A stretch of 64,000 nt of DNA from Hyphomicrobiales bacterium (GTDB taxonomy: Bacteria; Pseudomonadota; Alphaproteobacteria; Rhizobiales; Rhizobiaceae), in NCBI GenBank assembly GCA_900473185.1, contig UCKU01000008.1, positions 124,001-188,000 of the forward strand, written 5' to 3'. A program made the position numbers and the translations under genes. This document shows positions 43,773 to 51,936 of the stretch, one piece after another; the first letter of the stretch is position 1; every line of letters starts with the position of its first letter. Below the pieces are notes generated by a model. That model was not told the origin of the DNA. It saw only the letters and a list, made by a program, of their open reading frames with translations, and searched no databases.

Positions 43773-44873
43773 TTAGGCAGAGATGAGACGCGTCCAGCCG
43801 CGCTCATCGTTCGTTACGCCCTTCTGCAGGCTGACGAGCTGCTGGCGCAGTTCCGTGGTCAGCTTGCCGGTCTGGCCGTCGCCGACCTTGAACTCGCCGC
43901 CGGCGTGGCGGACGAGGCCGATGCCGGCCAGCACCGCGGCCGTGCCGCAGGCGAAGGCTTCGACAAGCTTGCCGCTCGCTGCATCCGCCTGCCATTCCTC
44001 GAAGGAGTAGGGGCGTTCTTCGACGCGCAAGCCCTTTTCCTTGGCGAGTACGATGACCGAGGCGCGGGTGATGCCCGGCAGGATGGTTCCGCCGAGCGGC
44101 GGGGTGACGACCGATCCGTCATTCATCACGAAAAAGACGTTCATGCCGCCGAGTTCTTCGACCCAGCGATGTTCGGCTGCATCGAGGAAGACGACCTGGT
44201 CGCAATCCTTCTTCGCCGCTTCAGCCTGCGCCACGAGGCTGGCCGCATAGTTGCCGCCGCATTTTGCGGCGCCAGTGCCGCCGGCGGCTGCGCGGGTGTA
44301 CGCGGTCTCGACCCAGAGGGAGACCGCTTTCGCGCCGCCTTTGAAATAGGCGCCGACCGGGGAGGCGATGATGCAGAAGATATATTCCTGGGCCGGGCGA
44401 ACGCCGAGGAACGCCTCGTTGGCGAACATGAAGGGGCGAAGGTAGAGGCTGGCGTCTCCGGAGGGGATCCAGTTCTTGTCGACACGAACCAGTTCTTCGA
44501 CCGCCTTCAGGAAGAGTTCTTCCGGCACGGCGGGCATCGCCATGCGGGCTGCCGACTTCGCGAAGCGGCGGGCGTTTTCTTCCGGCCGGAAGAGCAGGAT
44601 GCGGCCATCGTCTGCCTTGTAGGCCTTCATGCCTTCGAAGATTTCCTGAGCGTAATGGAGGACGGCGCTCGCGGGGTCGAGTTCCAGCGGGCGGCGCGGG
44701 GTCACCTTTGCATCGTGCCAGCCCTTGTCGGCAGTCCATCGCGCCAGGACCATATGATCCGTGAAGACCTTGCCGAAGCCAGGCGTTTCCAGTGCCCGGA
44801 TGCGGTCGGCGTCTGAGACGGGAGACTTGTGGAATTCGATTTTGATTTCAGGAGAGGTCGACGTCGCAGTCAT
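43773..44873 (-). CDS. ilvE: Branched-chain amino acid aminotransferase IlvE
   Basis: The 366-residue fold-type IV PLP enzyme transfers amino groups to the 2-oxo acids of Val, Leu and Ile. The PLP lysine is in GAAKCGGNYAASL. LFRPEENARRFAKSAARMAM, LYLRPFMFANEAFLGVRPA and FACGTAAVLAGIG are typical of the long class II BCATs. ATG 44873 (MTATSTS) is preferred. It is the last step of the pathway whose other genes are in this window. Confidence 0.96.
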   Translation of the reverse strand: MTATSTSPEIKIEFHKSPVSDADRIRALETPGFGKVFTDHMVLARWTADKGWHDAKVTPRRPLELDPASAVLHYAQEIFEGMKAYKADDGRILLFRPEENARRFAKSAARMAMPAVPEELFLKAVEELVRVDKNWIPSGDASLYLRPFMFANEAFLGVRPAQEYIFCIIASPVGAYFKGGAKAVSLWVETAYTRAAAGGTGAAKCGGNYAASLVAQAEAAKKDCDQVVFLDAAEHRWVEELGGMNVFFVMNDGSVVTPPLGGTILPGITRASVIVLAKEKGLRVEERPYSFEEWQADAASGKLVEAFACGTAAVLAGIGLVRHAGGEFKVGDGQTGKLTTELRQQLVSLQKGVTNDERGWTRLISA

Positions 44874-45188
44874 TGCTGGCACCTTGATAGTCCATTGAAT
44901 AATGGCCGGCACACTACTGCCGCCGGGCCGGTTTTGGAAAGGTCTGAATCGGCCGGTTTCTGCTTTTGATCAAAGGAATAATCGCGTGACGTGGCGAACG
45001 TTCACCCAACGACGCAGGCCATTCGGTTCGGTTGCGTGAAATCTCGAACGGCAGCCCAATCGGCACCAAGGCTCTGGAATACAGGACTTCCAAACTTGTC
45101 ACAGTGACAAGAAAATAGGTCAGTATTATTGACATAAATTCCACTGCATGGTGAGCTGCTGATATTATAAAAAATACGAGGAAACCCC
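44874..45188. other. 315-nt divergent intergenic region between ilvE and an aminotransferase gene
   Basis: This region holds the promoters of two divergent aminotransferase genes. It contains a perfect palindrome at 45095-45111 and a TTGACA box (45129-45134) without an obvious partner at normal spacing. The stretch 45150-45185 is AT-rich. I see no RNA gene or frame with good codon use. Confidence 0.45.
45095..45111. promoter_or_regulatory. Perfect palindrome, likely operator
   Basis: CTTGTCAC-A-GTGACAAG is a 17-nt perfect palindrome 77 nt before the aminotransferase start. Dyad symmetry of this length suits a GntR- or LacI-type dimer. No regulator gene is adjacent. Confidence 0.55.
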
Positions 45189-46406
45189 ATGCTGAACTGG
45201 GACAATATGTTTGCGACGCGCTCTACAAGGATGCGCGCTTCGGAAATCCGCGAGCTTCTGAAACTTCTCGACCGGCCGGATATCATCTCCTTCGCCGGCG
45301 GCATTCCTGACCCGGCGCTGTTTCCGGACAAGGAGTTCAAGCAGGCCTATGCTGACATTTTCGACAGCTCGGCCGTCAATTCAGCGCTGCAATATTCCGT
45401 TTCCGAAGGCTACAAGCCGCTGCGCGAGTGGCTCATCAAGCAGATGGCGGGACTGGGTATTCCCTGCGCGCTCGACAATGTCTTCATCGTCTCCGGTTCG
45501 CAGCAGGGCCTCGATTATCTCGGCAAGCTGTTCCTGTCGCCCAACGACACGGCGCTCGTCACCTGGCCGACCTATCTCGGTGCGCTGCAGGCCTTCAATG
45601 CCTATGAGCCTTCCTATGACCAGCTGACGCCTGGCGGCAACCGCACGCCGGATTCTTACCGCGAGGCTGCAGCGCAGAAGGGCGGCAAGGTGAAATTCGC
45701 CTATCTCTCGGCCGATTTCTCCAATCCGACCGGCGAGACTGTCGACCGCGATGGCCGCGAGAAGGTTCTGAAACTTGCCGAAGAACTCGACATTGCCGTC
45801 ATCGAGGACGCCGCTTACCAGTCGCTACGTTATGACGGCGATCCGATCCCGCCGATCCTCGCGCTGGAGATTGCCGAGAAGGGCCATATCAACGATACGC
45901 GCACGATCTATTGCGGCAGCTTCTCCAAGACGCTGGCACCGGGCCTGCGCGTCGGCTTCATCGTCGCCAATGCGCCCGTCATCCGCAAGCTGGTGCTGAT
46001 GAAGCAGGCGGCCGACCTGCATTCTTCGACGATCAACCAGATGGTGATTTCGGAGGTTGCCGAGCGTGGTTTCGACGCGCAGGTTGCCAAGGTCAGGGCT
46101 GTCTACAGCCAACGCCGCAACACTATGCTGGCCGCACTCGAAAAGTACATGCCTGCGGGCACGAGCTGGACGAAGCCGGAAGGCGGCATGTTCATCTGGG
46201 TCACGCTGCCAGAGGGTATGGATGGCGCCAAGCTGCTTGCCAAGTCGCTCGAAAGCGCCAAGGTCGCCTTCGTACCGGGCAAGGCCTTCTTTGCCGATGG
46301 TTCGGGCGCCAATACGTTCCGCGTCAGCTTCTCCTGCGCCAACGACAGTATGATAGAGGAAGGCATCAGCCGTCTCGGCAGGCTGATCGCCAGCGAAATC
46401 GGCTGA
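45189..46406 (+). CDS. PLP-dependent aminotransferase, class I/II (LysN/Aro8-like)
   Basis: The 405-residue fold-type I enzyme has DIISFAGGIPDPALFPDKEF at the start, GSQQGLDYLGKLFLSPNDTA, NPTGETVDRDGR, and the PLP-lysine in YCGSFSKTLAPGLRVGFIVA. The N-terminal MFATRSTRMRASEIRELLKL and the pattern fit 2-aminoadipate or aromatic/branched-chain aminotransferases. It is a single gene, divergent from ilvE. Confidence 0.93.
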   Translation: MLNWDNMFATRSTRMRASEIRELLKLLDRPDIISFAGGIPDPALFPDKEFKQAYADIFDSSAVNSALQYSVSEGYKPLREWLIKQMAGLGIPCALDNVFIVSGSQQGLDYLGKLFLSPNDTALVTWPTYLGALQAFNAYEPSYDQLTPGGNRTPDSYREAAAQKGGKVKFAYLSADFSNPTGETVDRDGREKVLKLAEELDIAVIEDAAYQSLRYDGDPIPPILALEIAEKGHINDTRTIYCGSFSKTLAPGLRVGFIVANAPVIRKLVLMKQAADLHSSTINQMVISEVAERGFDAQVAKVRAVYSQRRNTMLAALEKYMPAGTSWTKPEGGMFIWVTLPEGMDGAKLLAKSLESAKVAFVPGKAFFADGSGANTFRVSFSCANDSMIEEGISRLGRLIASEIG

Positions 46407-46446
46407 TGCGACTTCAGGCCTATAAAAACTAGGGATTGGGCGGCGA

Positions 46447-47490
46447 TCAGAAGATCGTCGTCCAGCCTTCGTTTGCGGTTTCGCTCTTGCCGTAGCCGAC
46501 ACGGTCGGCGACCGCGCCATCGGCATTGATGAGGATGATATCGCCGCCCTTGTTGGCGAGCTGCGGGCCGCCATTCTCAGGGTCGAGCGTGATGGTGCGG
46601 AATTCGCCCGAGGCGAGCGAGCCCGTCAATTTCTGCCGCCGGCCTTCGCCATCTTCCAGCGACCAGCCTTCGATCGACATCGCCACATCAGAGCGATTGA
46701 TGAGTGTCACCGTTTCATCCTCGGTGCCGTCAGGGCGGTTCACCGGATTGATCATGGCGGCGACGATGCGCAGTGACGAGGCAACGATCGGCTGCGGGCG
46801 ACGGGTGCCTTCGCCGCGGCCCTGACCGCCCCTGTTGTCGCCGACAGGATGGCCGGTATTGGCATCCGTATTCCAGTTCTGCGACTGGAAGCCGAGGAAG
46901 ATCGCCGCCCAGTGATCCTCATCCGAAAAATGGATCAGCAGCGCGCCGTCCTGATTGGGCGCATTGGTGGCGCGGAAGCTGCCGCTGTCGCCCTGGTTCA
47001 TATGGATGTCGTGGATGCCGTTGCCGGGCTCGAAGCCGAAATATTCATCCGGCTTGTTGTTTTCCGGTCCCCAGGCTTCGCCGAAGGCGTAGAAGTGGAT
47101 GGACTTGTCGGCAATGCCTTCCTGCACGATGGGTTCAATGAAATCACGCAGGTCGTTCTTCGGGCCGTCGAGCTGGAAGGGCGCGACGTTCATATCCTCG
47201 CGCTCGATCATGCCGCCGCGCGCATAGTCGATTGCCAGATCCTGCCGGTCGCCTCTGATGTCGGTGAGGCCCATCGGCAGGGCGGCGAGTTCGGCCGTCA
47301 GTGTCTCATGCTGGAAATCCATGACATTGGCGTAGAGCAAGTCATGCGGCGATTCCTTCGAGCGCACGTTCATGGCAATGCGGTAGCTGATGCCACCGGC
47401 CTCGATGCGGATTTCGATATGCGGGTCGTTGTCGTCGTCAAGGGCGAGCGCCGAAGCCGTACCCTTCAGCACCTTGTAATTCCGGAGCAT
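46447..47490 (-). CDS. DUF2278 protein with lamin-tail domain
   Basis: The 347-residue protein has a YukJ/DUF2278 domain (about 1-215; MLRNYKVLKGTASAL, then SPHDLLYANV, GIHDIHMNQGDSGSF) and a C-terminal lamin-tail (LTD) beta-sandwich (about 235-347; VTLINRSDVAMSIEGWSL, VADRVGYGKSETANEGW). There is no signal peptide. The biochemical role is unknown; lamin-tail domains often bind other proteins or surfaces. Confidence 0.85.
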   Translation of the reverse strand: MLRNYKVLKGTASALALDDDNDPHIEIRIEAGGISYRIAMNVRSKESPHDLLYANVMDFQHETLTAELAALPMGLTDIRGDRQDLAIDYARGGMIEREDMNVAPFQLDGPKNDLRDFIEPIVQEGIADKSIHFYAFGEAWGPENNKPDEYFGFEPGNGIHDIHMNQGDSGSFRATNAPNQDGALLIHFSDEDHWAAIFLGFQSQNWNTDANTGHPVGDNRGGQGRGEGTRRPQPIVASSLRIVAAMINPVNRPDGTEDETVTLINRSDVAMSIEGWSLEDGEGRRQKLTGSLASGEFRTITLDPENGGPQLANKGGDIILINADGAVADRVGYGKSETANEGWTTIF

Positions 47491-47585
47491 GATGAACCTC
47501 GTGGTGGGGGCAGGGGTTCACGATAGCATAGCGGAAATGCATCTTTTGTGACGCTGATTTTCCGCCATGCAACGCTTTGGAGAGT

Positions 47586-48644
47586 TTACTTCTTCAGATG
47601 CGGGGCGAAGAGTTCCATGTCGGCTTCGCTCAGCCGCTCATTGGCGGTGTTGAGCTGGTGCCAATAGGGGTAGATGACCGGGGGCACGCTGACATCGTCG
47701 AGGCGCTTGCGCTCTTCATCCGAAAGCTTCAGCTCGGCGGCGGCGAGGTTGTCCTTGAACTGGGCTTCGGTGCGCCCGCCGATGATCACTGACGTGACTG
47801 CCTTGCGGCCGATCAGCCAGGCAAGAGCCACCTGCGCTGCGGACACGCCACGTTCCTGACCGATCGCCACCAGCGTCTCGACGATGTTCCAGAGGCGGTT
47901 TTCGTCGCGGATCGGCGGTTCGGTCCAGCCGGCAAACTGACGGGTGCCTTCGGGGGCGGCGGCATTGCGGCGATGTTTGCCCGAGAGCAGGCCGCCGGCG
48001 AGCGGGCTCCAGACGAGCACGCCGAGACCTTGGTCGATCGAGATGGGCAGCAGTTCGTATTCGGCGTCGCGGGCTTCCAGCGTGTAGTGGATCTGCTGGC
48101 TGACGAAGCGCTGATACTTGTGTTCATTGGCGACACCGAGCGCCTTCATGATGTGCCAGCCGGAATAGTTCGAGCAGCCGACATAGCGCACCTTGCCCTG
48201 CTTGATCAGGGTGTCGAGCGCTTCCATCGTCTCTTCGAGCGGCGTTTCACCGTCCCATTCATGGACCTGGTAGAGGTCGATGACGTCGGTCTTCATGCGC
48301 TTGAGGCTTGCCTCGCACTCGCGGATGAGGTGGTAGCGCGAAAGGCCGCGATCGTTCGGGCCATCGCCCATGCCGAAGCGGGCCTTGGTGGCGAGCAGCA
48401 CGCCGTTTGGACGCTTGCCGCCGAGCACTTCGCCGATGATGCGCTCGGATTCGCCCGCGGAATAGACATTGGCAGTATCGATCAGGTTGACGCCGGCATC
48501 AAGGCAGATATCGACCATGCGGCGGGCCTCCTGCACGCCGAGATCGCCGACGGTCTTGGCCCAGCCGACGCCGCCGAAGGTCATAGTGCCCATGGTCACG
48601 GTGGAAACTTTAAGGCCGGAACGGCCGAGCAAACGATATTCCAT
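47586..48644 (-). CDS. Aldo/keto reductase (YajO/Tas-like)
   Basis: The 352-residue AKR begins MEYRLLGRSGLKVSTVTMGT and has Asp/Tyr in NLIDTANVYSAGESE, Lys in LATKARFG, and His in YQVHEWDGETP. VTSVIIGGRTEAQFKDN binds NADP. It is larger than the AKR at 14962-15807 and of the AKR11/12 kind. The substrate is unknown. It stands alone, with a repeat element upstream. Confidence 0.93.
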   Translation of the reverse strand: MEYRLLGRSGLKVSTVTMGTMTFGGVGWAKTVGDLGVQEARRMVDICLDAGVNLIDTANVYSAGESERIIGEVLGGKRPNGVLLATKARFGMGDGPNDRGLSRYHLIRECEASLKRMKTDVIDLYQVHEWDGETPLEETMEALDTLIKQGKVRYVGCSNYSGWHIMKALGVANEHKYQRFVSQQIHYTLEARDAEYELLPISIDQGLGVLVWSPLAGGLLSGKHRRNAAAPEGTRQFAGWTEPPIRDENRLWNIVETLVAIGQERGVSAAQVALAWLIGRKAVTSVIIGGRTEAQFKDNLAAAELKLSDEERKRLDDVSVPPVIYPYWHQLNTANERLSEADMELFAPHLKK

Positions 48645-48711
48645 TGAAATTCCTCCTCATGAAAATGGCCTGATTGACGTACCGCAGCAAAGCTCGTCGT
48701 CAAACGGCCAA

Positions 48712-48810
48712 AGCATGTCGCGCAAAAGTGTGCAGCGGTTTTGCGATAACGACATGCGAAAACAAATGACTAAAGCGTGGCAAGCGAATCTGAAAGATCG
48801 CGACACGCTT
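48712..48810 (-). repeat. Dispersed palindromic intergenic repeat, copy 2
   Basis: This 99-nt element is the reverse-orientation copy of the element at 1637-1733, with only a few substitutions and a 2-nt length difference. It fills most of the 201-nt gap between the aldo/keto reductase and the CASTOR-type gene. Confidence 0.8.
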
Positions 48811-48845
48811 TAGGTGTTCACGCCTGCGTGAGCTTACGCCTGCGG

Positions 48846-50744
48846 CTATTCCCGCGCGAGGATAATCAGCCGGTCCGTTTCCGCAAAGGCATAGAGGTCT
48901 GACTTTCGCGGATTGACGATGACGCCGCCGAGATTGCGGCGATCGTGTTCGCCGTCGACCTGCCGGCGGTAGCCGATGGCGACCTCGCCGCGGCGCAGTG
49001 CAGCAAGGCAGACGGTGTAGAAGGTTGCCGGCCTGTTTATGGCGACATAGTCGGTGACGGGGCGCATGTAGATCTCGGAGCCGTCTTCGTCCAGAAGCTC
49101 ACTGAAGATCGCCGCCATTTGGGCGTTTTCAGAGGCTTGGGCGAGCATCAGGCTCACCAGCTTGTTGCTGACGACGAAATCGTCGGCGCGGGTGACGGCG
49201 GCGAGCTCGCGGTTCCGGACATCGATCATCTCGCTGACGATGCCGATATGGCGACCGGCCTTTTCGGCGATCTTGCGCAGCTGCAGCAGGGTAACGAGGG
49301 TGCGCGTGTCGGCGGGCTGCGCCGCCATATGGTCGGAATAGCCGAGCACCAGCACATGGTCGAAGGCGGGGATGTCGAGCGCGTCAAGTTCCGTGCGGCT
49401 GCTTGTATCCGTCACCTTGCAGGAAACGCGCATGTTGCCTGTGGCAAGGGCAAGGTCGCGAACCTCTTCTTCCAACTCCGGCGTATCGGCGGCGACCGTC
49501 AGCGTGGAGCCAGCCGCGACATAACGCGAAAGCTCATGGGCGATCATCGGCCCGCGGCGATTCCAGCCGAGCATCAGGGTATTTTCGGGTTTCGCCTGCC
49601 GGGCCACGGGAGCGACGATGATATCGCGGTCGACGCGCATTTCGGCCGTGCCGCTTTTGATCGCCGCATCGTCCTCTGCAATGATGATGGCGCGTTCGCC
49701 CGGTAGGAATATACGATTTGCCGGCGGGTTCAGCTGCACCTTGCCTTCCAGATCGCAGAAGCCGATCAGCGTCGATGTCTCGTACACCATGACGGCAGCG
49801 CCGAAGCTCTTGCCGGCGAGTTCGGGCTGGTCGATCGTGTAGATCTCGCAGCCGTCGAAATCGAGAAGCTCGGAATAGACGCCGCTCAGGCCCGCCTGCC
49901 GGCTGGAATGGGCGACGATGCGGGAGATCAGGTCGTCGGCAAGCACCAGCTGCAATTCCTTGCCGCCGACGATTTCAGCCACTTCGGCATTCTTGGCATC
50001 GCGGATTTCGGCGGCGATCTGGTAGGGCGCTGCGCGACGCGACGGGTCATTGACGAGGGCAAGCACCGTCTTGATGACTTCGGAATCGGCGTGATCGCCT
50101 TCGGGCGAGAGCACGATGATGGAACGCGAGGTCTGCGGATTGACGATGTTGATATCGTAGAGATCGGTGGGATCACCGCTGCGGCAGATGATCCGGGTAT
50201 TCTTGAGATCGCTGATCTTGGCGGCAAGCTCGTCTTCCATCTCCACCTTGTCCTTGGCGGCCATGATGACGATGCGCGGCCGGCGGCGGCTGGCATTGGC
50301 GATGACGAGTTCGGAGATCACGTCGAAGATCGAGGGCGACCAGTTGAAGATGATCGTGTGGTCGTGTTCCAGCACATGCGAGCGGCCCTTGCGCAGATCG
50401 TCGAGCTTTTCCTCGAGACCCGAACTCAGGACGCCGATCAAGGCAGAGAAGACGAAGATGCCGGATATGGTGACGACCAGCGAGACGCCGCGGAAGGGCC
50501 AGCCGATATCGCCCCCCATCGTGCCGGCGTCCATGGTGCGCATGAGGGATTCCCAGGCGCCTTCGACGAAGCTCATATGCTCGCTGCCATCGGGCGCAAT
50601 GCCGGTCACTGCCAGCACCAGGCCGGCGATGACGATCACCACAAGCGATATCACCGCAAGCCAGCCGATCAGCGCGATCGGGCCGGCGGCCATGCTCTTG
50701 TCGAACTGGTAGCGCAGGCGCGCACGCCAGGGCGTCGATTTCAT
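48846..50744 (-). CDS. CASTOR/POLLUX-family ion channel protein
   Basis: The 632-residue protein has two membrane helices (about 20-48 and 87-109) flanking a pore-loop region (ESLMRTMDAGTMGGDIGW), then two RCK-like Rossmann regions (from about 128, HTIIFNWSPSIFDVISELV, and from about 380, NTLMLGWNRRGPMIAHELS). This is the architecture of CASTOR/POLLUX/DMI1 proteins, known as nuclear cation channels in the plant symbiosis pathway; bacterial homologues are less studied. ATG 50744 is selected from a longer frame. It is divergent from an ABC transporter operon. Confidence 0.88.
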   Translation of the reverse strand: MKSTPWRARLRYQFDKSMAAGPIALIGWLAVISLVVIVIAGLVLAVTGIAPDGSEHMSFVEGAWESLMRTMDAGTMGGDIGWPFRGVSLVVTISGIFVFSALIGVLSSGLEEKLDDLRKGRSHVLEHDHTIIFNWSPSIFDVISELVIANASRRRPRIVIMAAKDKVEMEDELAAKISDLKNTRIICRSGDPTDLYDINIVNPQTSRSIIVLSPEGDHADSEVIKTVLALVNDPSRRAAPYQIAAEIRDAKNAEVAEIVGGKELQLVLADDLISRIVAHSSRQAGLSGVYSELLDFDGCEIYTIDQPELAGKSFGAAVMVYETSTLIGFCDLEGKVQLNPPANRIFLPGERAIIIAEDDAAIKSGTAEMRVDRDIIVAPVARQAKPENTLMLGWNRRGPMIAHELSRYVAAGSTLTVAADTPELEEEVRDLALATGNMRVSCKVTDTSSRTELDALDIPAFDHVLVLGYSDHMAAQPADTRTLVTLLQLRKIAEKAGRHIGIVSEMIDVRNRELAAVTRADDFVVSNKLVSLMLAQASENAQMAAIFSELLDEDGSEIYMRPVTDYVAINRPATFYTVCLAALRRGEVAIGYRRQVDGEHDRRNLGGVIVNPRKSDLYAFAETDRLIILARE

Positions 50745-50951
50745 CTTTGCGGATCCCCTCGAATCGGCCGGCGAAAGGCCGGTATCCAAGGCGATTCCAG
50801 AAATTTCCGATGCGATCAACTGGCTTTGGCCAAAGGGCCGGCATGCCACCAAGGAAGGTTCTGGATAGCGATGCCAGCCCTGCGGCGGCCTGTCACACCG
50901 CTGTCAAGCACCCCGAATAATGAGGGGCATCGCAATCCGAGGATTCCTTCC

Positions 50952-51929
50952 ATGAAAACTCTAGTTTCCGCCGCAGCACTGCTCGCCGCGAGCCTTCTCG
51001 CTATCCCAGCTTCCGCCGCCAACCTCGTGCTCTACACCAGCCAGCCAAACGAAGATGCGCAGGCGACCGTCGACGGCTTCATGGCCGCCAATCCCGATAT
51101 CAAGGTCGACTGGGTGCGCGATGGCACGCCGAAGATCATGGCGAAGCTGCAGGCTGAGATCCAGGCCGGCAACCCGGTTGCCGACGTTCTGCTGATCGCC
51201 GATGTCGTGACGCTCGAGCGCCTGAAGGAAGATGGCAAGCTGCTCGCCTACAAGTCGCCGGAAGCTGCCAATTACGACGCCACGCTCTTTGATGCCGACG
51301 GCTACTATTATTCCACGAAGCTGATCACGACCGGCATCATGTACAACACGTCGGCCGCCATGAAGCCGACAAGCTGGAAGGATCTCGCCAAGCCGGAAGC
51401 CAAGGGCCTCGTCACAATGCCGAGCCCGCTCGCTTCGGGTGCCGCTCTCATCCACGCCCAGACGCTTGCTGCCGTTCCCGGTCTCGGCTGGGATTTCTAC
51501 AAGTCGCTCGCCGATAATGCTGCGGTCGCCTCCGGCGGCAACGGCGTCGTGCTGAAGTCCGTCGCTTCGGGCGAAAAGGCTTATGGCGTGGTCGTCGATT
51601 ACCTGCCGATCCGCGAAAAGGCCAAGGGCGCTCCGGTCGAGTTCGTCTTCCCGAGCGAAGGCGTTTCGGCAGTCACCGAGCCGGTCGGCATTCTCGCCAG
51701 TGCCAAGAATGCCGATGCTGCCAAGAAGTTCGTCGACTACGTCCTCTCCGAAAAGGGCCAGGAAGGCTTCCTGAAGCTCGGCTATATCCCTGCTCGTAAC
51801 GGCATGAAGCTGCCTGCCGGCTTCCCGGCCCGCGACAAGATCAAGGTTCTGCCGGTCAATGCTGCCGAGGCTCTCAAGAATACCGACAAGGATCTGAAGA
51901 CCTTTACGGATCTCTTCGGTTCGAAATAA
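50952..51929 (+). CDS. ABC transporter substrate-binding protein, ferric (Fbp/AfuA) type
   Basis: The 325-residue periplasmic protein has a signal peptide ending at ASA-AN (residue 22) and NLVLYTSQPNEDAQATVDGF, the start typical of class II iron-type binding proteins, with GYYYSTKLITTGIMYNTSA and VVDYLPIREKAK. The paired Tyr residues seen in iron binders are present in part. Phosphonate or polyamine ligands are also possible. It is the first gene of a three-gene transporter operon. Confidence 0.92.
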   Translation: MKTLVSAAALLAASLLAIPASAANLVLYTSQPNEDAQATVDGFMAANPDIKVDWVRDGTPKIMAKLQAEIQAGNPVADVLLIADVVTLERLKEDGKLLAYKSPEAANYDATLFDADGYYYSTKLITTGIMYNTSAAMKPTSWKDLAKPEAKGLVTMPSPLASGAALIHAQTLAAVPGLGWDFYKSLADNAAVASGGNGVVLKSVASGEKAYGVVVDYLPIREKAKGAPVEFVFPSEGVSAVTEPVGILASAKNADAAKKFVDYVLSEKGQEGFLKLGYIPARNGMKLPAGFPARDKIKVLPVNAAEALKNTDKDLKTFTDLFGSK

Positions 51930-51936
51930 TAGACCC

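Noticed and set aside
50745..50951. Iron-responsive (RirA or Fur) operator before the ferric-type ABC operon
   Set aside because: I could not find a convincing TGA-N9-TCA or Fur-like palindrome in this gap, so iron control is not claimed.
49908..51929. A 673-codon open frame on the plus strand spanning the CASTOR-type gene and the ABC binding protein
   Set aside because: The first 348 codons are antisense to the CASTOR-type gene; the true start is ATG 50952 with a signal peptide. Long antisense frames are common in GC-rich rhizobial DNA.
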